In this document: one piece after another, positions 44,659 to 52,982 of the stretch
How the letters are laid out: the number at the start of each line of letters is the position of its first letter
Numbering within the stretch: position 1 is the stretch's first letter
Assembly (NCBI GenBank): GCA_023414875.1
Contig: JAEZMV010000015.1
Location: forward strand, 248,001-312,000
Direction: 5' to 3'
Length of the DNA: 64,000 nucleotides
Source: Bacillota bacterium
GTDB lineage: Bacteria > Bacillota > Clostridia > Lachnospirales > Lachnospiraceae
The notes under the pieces: model-generated
What the model saw: only the letters and a program-made list of their open reading frames with translations
What the model was told of the DNA's origin: nothing
Database searches by the model: none
Program-made: the position numbers and the translations under genes

Positions 44659-45308
44659 TTATATCCGATCCCCCATACTGTCTGTATTGGTGAAACGCCT
44701 GCTTCATTCAGCTTATTTCGAATATTCATTACGTGAGTTGCAATGGTATTATCATTACTATCTCCATCATACCCGAAGACTGCTTCATAAATCTGCTCTC
44801 TTGAAAACACTTGACCTTTGTTCCTTACAAGAAATTCACATATTTGATATTCCCCTTTTGTCAGATTGATGTTCTCATTTGCAACCATCAGTTTCATCCC
44901 ATTCAAGTCGAATCTGATATCTCCCGCTTGTATTGCCACCGAGTGGCTACGCTTCTCTCTTCTAAGATGTGCATTTACTCTTGCCTTGAGTTCTTCCATA
45001 CCAAATGGCTTTTTTATATAATCATCCGCTCCTAAGCCAAATCCATATACAATATCTTCTTGCTCTGTTTTCGCTGTGATAAACAGAATTGGGCAGTCTA
45101 CCTTATCTCGAAGATTTTTGCAGACCTCAAAACCATTTGTTCCAGGCATCATAACATCAAGCAAAATCAAATCATACCAAGGAAGCTCACTCTCTTCTAT
45201 CTCCTCATAATTTGTACATAAGGTAACGATATGACGTTCTAGAAGAAGAATATTTTTTATTAATTTTAAGATATTCTCTTCGTCATCGAGAACAAGTATT
45301 TTAGCCAT
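44646..45308 (-). CDS. OmpR-family response regulator
   Basis: Receiver domain with 'KILVLDDEENILKLI', phospho-acceptor Asp in 'DLILLDVMMPGTNGFEV', Thr/Lys in 'LFITAKT' and 'DYIKKPFGMEEL', then a winged helix ('INLTKGEYQICEFLVRNKGQVFSREQIYEAVFGYDGDSNDNTIATHVMNIRNKL', residues ~150-205). First gene of the RR-HK-hydrolase operon; SD is weak (GAGAA). Confidence 0.94.
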   Translation of the reverse strand: MAKILVLDDEENILKLIKNILLLERHIVTLCTNYEEIEESELPWYDLILLDVMMPGTNGFEVCKNLRDKVDCPILFITAKTEQEDIVYGFGLGADDYIKKPFGMEELKARVNAHLRREKRSHSVAIQAGDIRFDLNGMKLMVANENINLTKGEYQICEFLVRNKGQVFSREQIYEAVFGYDGDSNDNTIATHVMNIRNKLNEAGVSPIQTVWGIGYKWQV

Positions 45309-45501
45309 TTAATTATCATTCTCCGTTTCTACTTTTCCTTTGCTCCTTTCAAAGAGCATTCTATTATTTAATTTTAAAGATTTTATAAAGATTTTTAAAT
45401 TTCGGCTCCAATATCGAATAACATGCAGCATGACAGACTTAAAATAGTAATTGTATTTGCTACGTATTTATTACTGTAACACTTCCTACATATAAATTTC
45501 A

Positions 45502-46080
45502 TCACAATAAGCTTTTTAGGGCTCTTGCTAAAACAGTATCCCAAGGTCTTGAAGCAATCACACTTATACCATTCTGATTACAAGTATTTGCTATCCACTT
45601 CCCATATTCAATACTAATTTCAGCTCTGTATTGCTGTATCTCTCCACCTTCTCTAGATAAATAATTCTGTAATATTTGATTAATGTCCGTTTCATTTATA
45701 AAAATAGATTTTACCTCAGGATTTTCAAAAGATTTTGTGAATTCAGGATCGATAAAATCACCCTCGATAATAATAGGTAATTTGTCTTCAATATGCCTGT
45801 TCACAAGCTCTTTTAACACCGGAATCATTTCTTTGCTTACATCAATCAACCACTTTACATTGCCATCAACTCCGACATCCATCCAATTTACACCAGCACT
45901 CCAGTAATGTATTGCTGGAAAACTTTCCTTCGTTGTTACCGTTTCTACAGATAGGTGAACATCATCTACTTCTAAGACATTCACACCATAGAAGCGAGCA
46001 ATTTCATATGCTATACTTGATTTACCTGTTCCCGAAGCTCCACCAATCAATAAAACTGTCCAGTTTCTGTCTATATTCAT
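45502..46080 (-). CDS. P-loop kinase-like protein (2-phosphoglycerate kinase-like)
   Basis: A 192-residue nucleotide-binding protein with Walker A 'LIGGASGTGKSSIAYEIARFYG', then 'VLEVDDVHLSVETVTTKE' and 'LPIIIEGDFIDPEF', which match the 2-phosphoglycerate kinase/AAA_33-type fold. The substrate could be a small sugar phosphate, antibiotic or other metabolite. It has an SD (AAGGGG). No obvious partner gene; it stands alone between the TCS operon and a class D beta-lactamase. Confidence 0.75.
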   Translation of the reverse strand: MNIDRNWTVLLIGGASGTGKSSIAYEIARFYGVNVLEVDDVHLSVETVTTKESFPAIHYWSAGVNWMDVGVDGNVKWLIDVSKEMIPVLKELVNRHIEDKLPIIIEGDFIDPEFTKSFENPEVKSIFINETDINQILQNYLSREGGEIQQYRAEISIEYGKWIANTCNQNGISVIASRPWDTVLARALKSLL

Positions 46081-46238
46081 TTAATAACCCCCTTAAAAAT
46101 TCTTATCAAAAATGTAAAATATAAATTAAAAATTCAATTTATTTAGATTAAGCTATTCAAAATTCTTATATTATTTGACAATCAAATTATCATGCAGCAC
46201 CTTACTACTTCCTAAAAATCTTAATTATATCGTAAATA

Positions 46239-47255
46239 CTATTTAGCATAATACCCATTAATTATGTTAAGCGCAATTTCCTTTGCTAATGGACCTGATA
46301 CCTCCTTACCTTCATCCGTTAAATGTACCGCAAAGTAGTAGCTTTCATCTGAATTCTCAAACATTCCAACAAACCAACCGTTATCTCTATTCCCTGTACT
46401 TGCATTTTGACCAGTACCCGTTTTCCCATATACAGAAACACTACCAATCTTCTGCGTCAGCATTACTTCTTTTAGTATATCAATACTTTGCTTTGAGAAA
46501 TCAGTTTTTCCATTAAAAATATCTCCTAAGATATCAACCTGTTCCTTGGGAGAAATCTCTAAGGATGATTCTAACCAAAATCCATTCAATTCGGGTGCAG
46601 AATTGATTCCACTACCCTCCCATTCACTTATATCACAGTTACCATATTCCAATTGATTAAGATAATTTTTAACTACACTCTCTCCTATTTGGTCTATTAC
46701 CTTTCTAAAATACCAGACACAGGATTCCTGAAAGGCATCCTGTAACCGTAAGTCTTCATTCCATGCATTCATATGATAAATAGTTTCATCATAACCCATT
46801 TTAGAGTCCACAGAATCTAATACTCCAGCTTCCAATCCCATGATTGTTGCCACGATTTTAAACGTTGAGCAAGGGGATGCTCGCTTTTCACATAACTCTT
46901 CCTTATACAGGTTATAGACATCCGTATCACAATTGAAAAATACCGCGCACCCTTCAATTCCATTAAAATACTCACTAAAATCAACATCTATCATATGTTG
47001 CACTGCTTCTGTAACTTCCGCTTCAGTCCGCAATATATTTTTTTCAATAGTAATATCCTGGGAAGCTATTAATGTAGGCAATTCGGGTATTGATGTAATG
47101 TTTTCTGCTTCCTTATTATCGTTCTCCTTTGATTTAGTACAGCCAGCAAAGAATAGACATAATAAAATAGCCAGAATAAAACAAGTACTCCTATTTCGTA
47201 TCACAACTTTGTGCAAATAACTATGTTTCTTTTTATAAGCATTATATAAACTCAT
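46239..47255 (-). CDS. Class D (OXA-type) beta-lactamase, lipoprotein
   Basis: All class D landmarks are present: the nucleophile motif STFK (Ser130, Lys133, the carbamylated Lys), SxV as 'ESCVWYF' (Ser188), 'YGN', a Trp at 227 in 'GFWLESS' and KTG at 278-280. A lipoprotein signal (LFFAGC, Cys39) would anchor it on the outer face of the membrane, as in CDD-type enzymes of Clostridioides. It could hydrolyse beta-lactams, or be a BlaR-like sensor domain; the lack of a membrane kinase/protease domain favours an enzyme. SD AGGAGAG. It is not linked to a known bla regulator. Confidence 0.9.
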   Translation of the reverse strand: MSLYNAYKKKHSYLHKVVIRNRSTCFILAILLCLFFAGCTKSKENDNKEAENITSIPELPTLIASQDITIEKNILRTEAEVTEAVQHMIDVDFSEYFNGIEGCAVFFNCDTDVYNLYKEELCEKRASPCSTFKIVATIMGLEAGVLDSVDSKMGYDETIYHMNAWNEDLRLQDAFQESCVWYFRKVIDQIGESVVKNYLNQLEYGNCDISEWEGSGINSAPELNGFWLESSLEISPKEQVDILGDIFNGKTDFSKQSIDILKEVMLTQKIGSVSVYGKTGTGQNASTGNRDNGWFVGMFENSDESYYFAVHLTDEGKEVSGPLAKEIALNIINGYYAK

Positions 47256-47631
47256 TGCAAATCTCTCCTACTATAATAAATCTAATCTCATGATGAAAGC
47301 TGAAACATATTCCGTATACATATTACCATAATACTCCATGATTTTCCATGTGAAATGTTATTAATTTCCGTATAATTCGATAAACGTTTGACCAATCAAA
47401 AACTCCCAAGCAATAAAATGCCGTCTAAAGCTGGTGGAGCCACGTAAAACAGACTATTTTCAAAAGAATCACCATGTCGGGTTGATTCTTTTGAAAATAG
47501 TCTGTTATATTACTTCTGAATTCTTGCCCTAATTTCCAATCATTCTCTCATAAATCAAATAATGATTCGGAAACTCGTGTAATATTCCATCGCCTATCAT
47601 TTATTGTATATTACATACTTTGGTTAATGAT
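47256..47631. other. Region upstream of the beta-lactamase with a long hairpin
   Basis: This holds the 24-bp inverted repeat at 47448-47506. A short minus-strand frame of 23 codons with ATG near 47602 has no convincing ribosome site. The promoter for the beta-lactamase gene should lie just above 47255. Nothing else is recognised. Confidence 0.4.
47448..47506 (-). terminator. 24-bp perfect inverted repeat, probable terminator
   Basis: The arms 47448-47471 and 47483-47506 are perfect complements with an 11-base loop. On the minus strand the sequence continues TTTACG, so termination of the zinc-ribbon gene transcript upstream is possible. It is much longer than the other hairpins here. Confidence 0.55.
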
Positions 47632-47784
47632 TTAACTACCACAACGTTTACACACACTTTGCTGGCTTTTATCTTCCATTATTTTTGTCCACAATAATTT
47701 CACTCCTGTACGTTTGCACGTAGGACAAGTGCCACGCCAGTTAGGAATTCCTTTAACATTTTTACCTCTTTTGGGCTTTGACAT
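47632..47784 (-). CDS. Small zinc-ribbon protein (50 residues)
   Basis: An ATG at 47784 with GAGAGG 8 bases upstream opens a 50-codon frame beginning 'MSKPKRGKNVKGIPNWRG'. Two CxxC pairs, 'CPTCKRTG' and 'CKRCGS' at the very end, make a treble-clef or zinc-ribbon fold. The basic start and single-domain size suggest an RNA- or ribosome-associated protein, but no family could be named. It precedes an AraC/GyrI-like gene on the same strand, 134 bases away. Confidence 0.7.
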   Translation of the reverse strand: MSKPKRGKNVKGIPNWRGTCPTCKRTGVKLLWTKIMEDKSQQSVCKRCGS

Positions 47785-47917
47785 TTAATTACCTCTCATC
47801 TATATTATGATAGAGATAATTATATCTCATTTATTTTATTCTGCTGTTCATTTTATGCCCATATCTGCACAATTGAAGTTCTAACTATAAATACCCCGAT
47901 TATAATATTTATTATTT

Positions 47918-48820
47918 TCATTCTGTTATTGGCAGCCAGACTTCTGCACGTAAAATGTTCTTATTCTCATCAATCCATGACTCTTTTTCGATAATAATGT
48001 GATCTCCTATTTTGTAATCAGAAGTATATAGCCAACTAGTGTATATATATGTCCAGATCTTTGGTAATCCTTCCATATGTTCTCCAATATAAGTAAATAT
48101 CGCCCATGTCGTTCTAGGTACATCAATCACAGTGAATGACTCTAGTTCATAATCTGGTTTTTCCCATCCGTACATAAAATGGGTTTTATTCTCTTTATCC
48201 TTAAAATATATACCATGTAATAAATGAAACGGGTAGTTATCATCAACCGGAAAGCCTGCTGCAATATTGACGGCTGCATGGCTCCCATTTTCTACAACCA
48301 TTTCACCATAAATCTTTATAAAATCGAGGGCATATTTATGCTCCATCGGAACTATGGTATCATCTTTACCGAATAATTGATAAGGCTCTTTTTCTTCAAT
48401 TTTAAATCCAATGATGTCATTACCCCGTATCGCTATGTTTAAATAAATTGGAGAATAAATCCTGATCTCCTTCCCTTTATTACGAACATCGGAGGGCGTA
48501 ACTCCATGGAACAATTGAAAAGCTCGACTAAAGGAAGAATGTGATTCATAACGATATTTTAAAGCAATATCAATGATTTTTAAATTCGATTTCTTTATAT
48601 CAAAACCAGCTAAAGACATCCTTCTGCATCTGATATATTCTGCAATTGGTACTCCTGTCAAAAAAGAGAATAATCGTTGGAAGTGAAACACCGATACACC
48701 CATAACCTTTGCGATTTCTTCATAATTTATGTCATTGCATATATTCTTTTCTATCATATTTATAGCATTGTTAAATACAGTATTAATATCCATTTTTCCC
48801 TCTTGACTAGCTTTATCCAT
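47918..48820 (-). CDS. AraC-family regulator with GyrI-like effector domain
   Basis: HTH region ~10-115 ('EEIAKVMGVSVFHFQRLFSFLTGVPIAEYIRCRRMSLAGFDI', 'DIALKYRYESHSSFSRAFQLFHGVTPSDVR', given by region) and a GyrI-like domain (~140-300) with 'EYQLFGKDDTIV'-like strand and 'FTVIDVPRTTWAIFTYIGEHMEGLPKIWTYIY'. The start at 48820 follows TGGAG. It lies 24 bases after the pirin gene, so DODA-like, pirin and regulator are probably one operon. Confidence 0.87.
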   Translation of the reverse strand: MDKASQEGKMDINTVFNNAINMIEKNICNDINYEEIAKVMGVSVFHFQRLFSFLTGVPIAEYIRCRRMSLAGFDIKKSNLKIIDIALKYRYESHSSFSRAFQLFHGVTPSDVRNKGKEIRIYSPIYLNIAIRGNDIIGFKIEEKEPYQLFGKDDTIVPMEHKYALDFIKIYGEMVVENGSHAAVNIAAGFPVDDNYPFHLLHGIYFKDKENKTHFMYGWEKPDYELESFTVIDVPRTTWAIFTYIGEHMEGLPKIWTYIYTSWLYTSDYKIGDHIIIEKESWIDENKNILRAEVWLPITE

Positions 48821-48844
48821 GTAATCTCCATTCACTATTTAATA

Positions 48845-49687
48845 TTATAAATAAGAGATTTTATTTTGTATAAATGTGCCCTTTTTTAAATCCTCAAATG
48901 CTTTATTCAATTCTTCTCTTGTGTTCATTACGATAGGTCCACCCCATGCCACAGGTTCATCCAGTCGTTTTGAACTTATAAATAACACCTGGGCTTTTGT
49001 AATGGTAGCCTTAATCTCTATCGTATCTCCTGGGGTAAGTTTTACCGCCGTCTTTTCCTTTACCAGATCACCTCCGATATATGCGTCCCCTATAAGGGTA
49101 AACACCAGGACAGAACACTCACTTTCTGTATTCAAAACAATCGTGGCATTGGAATTTAGGTGCAAATCATAATAATTAAGCGGAAGATATTTGCTCATAT
49201 ATCCTTTTCTTCCTTCGAATTCACCCGCCAAAAGTCTAAGCTTGCCCCAATCAAACTCTATTTCTTTAATTTCTGAGTTTTTGATGCTGTGATAAGCTGG
49301 GGGAGCCATTTTATCCTTTGCAGGAAGATTCAACCAAAGCTGTACACCAAGCATCCGCTCGGCGGCCGGCAATTTTTCTTCGTGTAAGATACCGGAGCCC
49401 GCAGTCATCCATTGAACTTCTCCATCACCAATCGTATCCTCATTCCCTAAGCTGTCCCTATGCGTCATAAACCCACGATACACATAACTGATTGTCTCGA
49501 TACCTCTGTGAGGATGCATGGGAAATCCTGCTGTATAGTCATCCGGATTTGTGCTATCAAAGGAATCGAGCATTAAAATCGGATCATATTCCTGTACCGT
49601 TCCGTATCCTAATACCCTGACCAAACTCACTCCGGCTCCGTCCTTTGTTCTAAAACCTCTTACCTGTTGAATAATTTTTCTTTCCAT
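48845..49687 (-). CDS. Pirin-family protein
   Basis: Bicupin protein with the pirin metal motif 'FPMHPHRGIETISYVYRG' and 'GDGEVQWMTAGSGILHEE'. The C-terminal cupin runs from ~155 with 'KKGTFIQNKISYL' at the end. Bacterial pirins include quercetin 2,3-dioxygenases and redox-sensing proteins; activity cannot be fixed from sequence. The start at 49687 follows GGGAGGAAAAATAT; a longer frame has no SD. It is co-directional with the DODA-like gene. Confidence 0.93.
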   Translation of the reverse strand: MERKIIQQVRGFRTKDGAGVSLVRVLGYGTVQEYDPILMLDSFDSTNPDDYTAGFPMHPHRGIETISYVYRGFMTHRDSLGNEDTIGDGEVQWMTAGSGILHEEKLPAAERMLGVQLWLNLPAKDKMAPPAYHSIKNSEIKEIEFDWGKLRLLAGEFEGRKGYMSKYLPLNYYDLHLNSNATIVLNTESECSVLVFTLIGDAYIGGDLVKEKTAVKLTPGDTIEIKATITKAQVLFISSKRLDEPVAWGGPIVMNTREELNKAFEDLKKGTFIQNKISYL

Positions 49688-49755
49688 ATATTTTTCCTCC
49701 CACTCTACCAAAGCTGCTGACTTTTTCATATTCAGGCTTAATTTCTCCCAGATCA

Positions 49756-50526
49756 CTATTCCCAAAGATAAGCAGTCATTGTCAATGATCCTAGCTCACA
49801 GGATTTATTAAAAACACTGATTTTATCATCTTCATCCGACGCTCCGAGTGTATATAAAAGAGGATAAAAATGATCCGGAGTCGGCACTGCCAACCTTGCA
49901 ATATTACCAAGCTCATTAAATTTTAGAATATGATCATAATTCTTATTTCGAATATTTTCATAAATATATTCATCAAATTCATATGCCCAATCATAACCCT
50001 CACTTTCTTTGTTCCAATCAATCTGTCTTAAGTTATGAACAATATTCCCGGTTCCAAATATAAGAACCCCCTGTTCCCTTAAGTCTCTCAGCTCCCTTCC
50101 AATTTTGTAATGCGCTTTTGGAGGTGCATCAGCATCTATACTGATTTGAAATACAGGGATATCTCTATCCGGATACATATGAACTAATACTGACCAGGTT
50201 CCGTGGTCAATACCCCAAGAATTATCATATATTGTTCCCTTTGAAATCAGCTCCCCTGAGACCTTAGCCATACCGGGTGAACCCGCTGTGTTGTAAGAAA
50301 CTTCATATAATTCCTTTGGAAAACCATACATGTCATATATAGTTTTTGGGTTTTCTTCGTTCATGATTCTAGTTCCTTTTGTATACCAATGAGCTGAAAC
50401 AGATAGTATCACCTCAGGCTTTGGTATCCTTTCAGCTATGCTTTTCCAGGTTTTTGTATAATTATTATCTTCAATGGCATTCATTGGTGACCCGTGTCCT
50501 ACGAATAAAACAGGCATCTTTGTCAT
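49756..50526 (-). CDS. DODA-family extradiol ring-cleavage dioxygenase (YgiD-like)
   Basis: A 256-residue class III extradiol dioxygenase-like protein: 'MPVLFVGHGSPMNAIEDN' and 'VILSVSAHWYTKGTRIM' carry conserved metal-binding His residues, and 'FGTGNIVHNLRQIDW' and 'PTPDHFYPLLYTLGA' are further family motifs. It resembles 4,5-DOPA dioxygenase YgiD of E. coli, which uses Zn/Fe. It starts upstream of pirin; the two genes are spaced 68 bases apart (pirin start 49687). Aromatic substrate unknown. Confidence 0.9.
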   Translation of the reverse strand: MTKMPVLFVGHGSPMNAIEDNNYTKTWKSIAERIPKPEVILSVSAHWYTKGTRIMNEENPKTIYDMYGFPKELYEVSYNTAGSPGMAKVSGELISKGTIYDNSWGIDHGTWSVLVHMYPDRDIPVFQISIDADAPPKAHYKIGRELRDLREQGVLIFGTGNIVHNLRQIDWNKESEGYDWAYEFDEYIYENIRNKNYDHILKFNELGNIARLAVPTPDHFYPLLYTLGASDEDDKISVFNKSCELGSLTMTAYLWE

Positions 50527-50851
50527 AATATCTCACATACCTTTCCTCAGATTAATATTGTAATGATTACGCTATACAAATCCTTTATATTATACTGTTT
50601 TAATGTGATTATCATTCCGTTTTAAGCTACTACTCCTACATTCAACCAGACTCTAATCCTTCATGTTCATTGACCTTATGTTTAGTGCAAAGCAAAAGTG
50701 TAACATTATGCAATCAAAAAGTGTAACACTTGATTTATTCGTAAGAAGAATTGTCTTTACAATTTAAAGATAATTTTCTTACGAATCTACTGGGATTTGG
50801 GTGTAGCTCATAGGTTTATTCTATTCTCAATCAGAATACAATAGATACCTT
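50527..50851. repeat. Intergenic repeats between DODA-like and radical SAM genes
   Basis: AAAAGTGTAACA occurs at 50694-50705 and 50717-50728, spaced 23 bases, and the second copy is part of a palindrome (AGTGTAACACT). ATTCGTAAGAA (50737-50747) pairs with TTCTTACGAAT (50776-50786), with an internal TCTTT/AAAGA stem, 66 bases past the radical SAM stop. The block resembles the end of an old mobile element, but no transposase remains. Confidence 0.5.
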
Positions 50852-52096
50852 TTATTTGACGGTGCCTCTCAGTAATTGATAATACATTGGTAGCTTTACT
50901 TTGTTCTCTTTGCATTTTGCATAGCATGAACATTTCGGTTTTCCAATCTCTTCATGCATCCGTTTCCAAATTAACTCAGCATCCTCCGTTAACAGATTTC
51001 CATAAGAGATTGGTAGGAAATCACAGGGCCCAAAATTAGCATCCGCATCAATAAATGAATGCTGGCTACCTGCTCCACAACCATATTGAGCTTCCGATTC
51101 AATATAAGGAAATACAGAAACCTTCGGATATCTTTTATTTTCATTCATTTCTATATGTATAGAAATCAATTTGTTCTGTTCCTCTTTTGTTAATATTTCT
51201 TTAGGATGCTCTTGTAAAGAACCACATGGTATTGGTTCCATAATGCGCATTTCATCAATTCCAAGCGTTTTAGCAAATTCTGCAATTTTATATATTCCTC
51301 CACTATGTAATAAATCTTTGGTACACACTGTCTGGCACATAGTATAAAGCCCAACTTTTTTTGCATTTTTTATTGCTATTACAGCCTTTTCAAATGCACC
51401 ATCTACCCCACGCATTTTATTATGTTCAACAGGACTAATACCATCTAAACTGATTGCAATACCAAATAATCCAGCATTTTTCAGTGATTGCGCCCTTTCT
51501 AAGTTCAGTCCAAAACCTGTAGTAAATACTAATGTCATAGAATGCATCAAATTCAATTTTTTTGTTTTAATGTTTTCTGATGGGGCTGATGCTAGTGATA
51601 TCGCTTGTTCCAAATCCTTACGAAGTAAGGGTTCTCCTCCGGTAAATCCAATGACTCCTACTCCAAGCTCTCTAATCTTCTTAACTACAGTCAGGAATTG
51701 TTCTGTAGTCATATCTTCATTCGTATTATCCATAAAGCGACTGGCACTGCAGTGCCAGCAATGGTACATACATTTATGCGTAACTGCTATATAGGTAGAA
51801 ATTGGTGCAAGTCTCTTACCTGTTGTGTGATTCTCAAAGAAAGCCGCTCCTTCGCCCGGTACTCTCATGGCTATTTGATAAAAGGCATAAGAATTAATTG
51901 GAGGAAAAAAAGAATTCACAATATAATTTCCTTCATGTATTAGCAAGCGTTCATGTTTTATTACATTTTTACAGCAATAGTAAAAATTTCTTAATTTATA
52001 CTGAGGTGATTTCTTGAATTTGTTATGTAGTGATAGAAAATTATAACGTACCCCTTTGTTACTAATCATTTTACATAGCATTCTAATTTGCTTCAT
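50852..52096 (-). CDS. Radical SAM/SPASM-type protein of a methyltransferase cassette
   Basis: The CxxxCxxC motif is Cys109, Cys113 and Cys116 ('CMYHCWHC'), followed by 'GFTGGEPLLRKDLE' (GEP motif) and 'IAISLDGISPVEHNKMRG'. The N-terminal ~100 residues are an unusual extension with 'YYCCKNVIKHERLLIHEGNYIVNSFFPP'. Late Cys residues ('YGCGAGSQH', 'FGPCDFLP', 'CSCYAKC') suggest an auxiliary Fe-S cluster. The start at 52096 has GGAAGA and overlaps the upstream methyltransferase by 14 bases, so translation is coupled. Product unknown. Confidence 0.88.
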   Translation of the reverse strand: MKQIRMLCKMISNKGVRYNFLSLHNKFKKSPQYKLRNFYYCCKNVIKHERLLIHEGNYIVNSFFPPINSYAFYQIAMRVPGEGAAFFENHTTGKRLAPISTYIAVTHKCMYHCWHCSASRFMDNTNEDMTTEQFLTVVKKIRELGVGVIGFTGGEPLLRKDLEQAISLASAPSENIKTKKLNLMHSMTLVFTTGFGLNLERAQSLKNAGLFGIAISLDGISPVEHNKMRGVDGAFEKAVIAIKNAKKVGLYTMCQTVCTKDLLHSGGIYKIAEFAKTLGIDEMRIMEPIPCGSLQEHPKEILTKEEQNKLISIHIEMNENKRYPKVSVFPYIESEAQYGCGAGSQHSFIDADANFGPCDFLPISYGNLLTEDAELIWKRMHEEIGKPKCSCYAKCKENKVKLPMYYQLLRGTVK

Positions 52097-52982
52097 GATA
52101 TCTTCCTTCTTTCTTAAATAATCCAAATACATAAAAATGCTCTGCTTTCGAAACATTTTTTTTATGAAAATAAGATACCATTTGCTTTTGAACTTCACTA
52201 TTTCTTAAGTCAAGCATGTCATCGTATCCTGCAAGTGCTCCGGTTGAATTTAGAAACTCAACAAGTTTCTTTGCGTTTTTAAATTGAAAGGTCTGCCTTC
52301 CAGCACATAATTCAACGATGCTAAAGCCAGCCTTTGTAAACCACTTACCAAATTCTTTTTTATTCTTCGGATTTGGCAGATCAAACATGATTTTCTTAAT
52401 CCTACGCCAATTATGAAGGATCAGTCTAGGATATAATCTTCTCATTTGAGGAAGGGTATCAGAGGTATTTACGATAACTGCCATCAATCCATCTTTCTTA
52501 AGTACTCTCTTACATTCACGAATTACTTTTTTAGGAGGTTGATACTTTATCGCCCACATACATATCACTATATGAAAGGATTCCTTGGGACAGTCTTTCA
52601 AAAATGACAACATGTCCTTATTAACATAAGACATCCTCGAAGAATCCATACCTTGTTCTCTGGCAACACTAAGCATGCCCTTCGATAGATCAACAAGAGT
52701 GTAATCAGCATCTATCCCCTGGTTGAGAAGATATTTCGTATTATATCCTGTTCCGCAAGCCAAATCCAATACTTGAATTCTATGCCCACTTTGTAATCCG
52801 TGCTTTTCTCTAATTTTATTTACTAATAAACTCAATACCTTGTCGTTATGGCGATGCATAATGCTCAAAAAATACTGTTCGTATTTTTTGCATACTTTAT
52901 CATAAGAAGCTGCAACGTCTATATTTTTCACTGTTTTATTCGTAAGAAGCAAGGATGCTGCCCTAAATAAAAATCCTATCAT
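52083..52982 (-). CDS. Class I SAM-dependent methyltransferase
   Basis: Residues ~25-60 lead into the SAM-binding 'VLDLACGTGYNTKYLLNQG' (motif I), 'VDLSKGMLSVAREQGM' (motif II) and 'FHIVICMWAIKYQPPKKVIRECKRVLKKDGLM' (post-motif). The N-terminal ~20 residues are hydrophobic ('GFLFRAASLLL'), suggesting membrane contact, and the C-terminal third is a helical cap. It overlaps the preceding methyltransferase by 4 bases and the radical SAM gene by 14, so the three proteins are made together. Lipid or quinone-like substrates are possible. Confidence 0.88.
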   Translation of the reverse strand: MIGFLFRAASLLLTNKTVKNIDVAASYDKVCKKYEQYFLSIMHRHNDKVLSLLVNKIREKHGLQSGHRIQVLDLACGTGYNTKYLLNQGIDADYTLVDLSKGMLSVAREQGMDSSRMSYVNKDMLSFLKDCPKESFHIVICMWAIKYQPPKKVIRECKRVLKKDGLMAVIVNTSDTLPQMRRLYPRLILHNWRRIKKIMFDLPNPKNKKEFGKWFTKAGFSIVELCAGRQTFQFKNAKKLVEFLNSTGALAGYDDMLDLRNSEVQKQMVSYFHKKNVSKAEHFYVFGLFKKEGRYHEAN

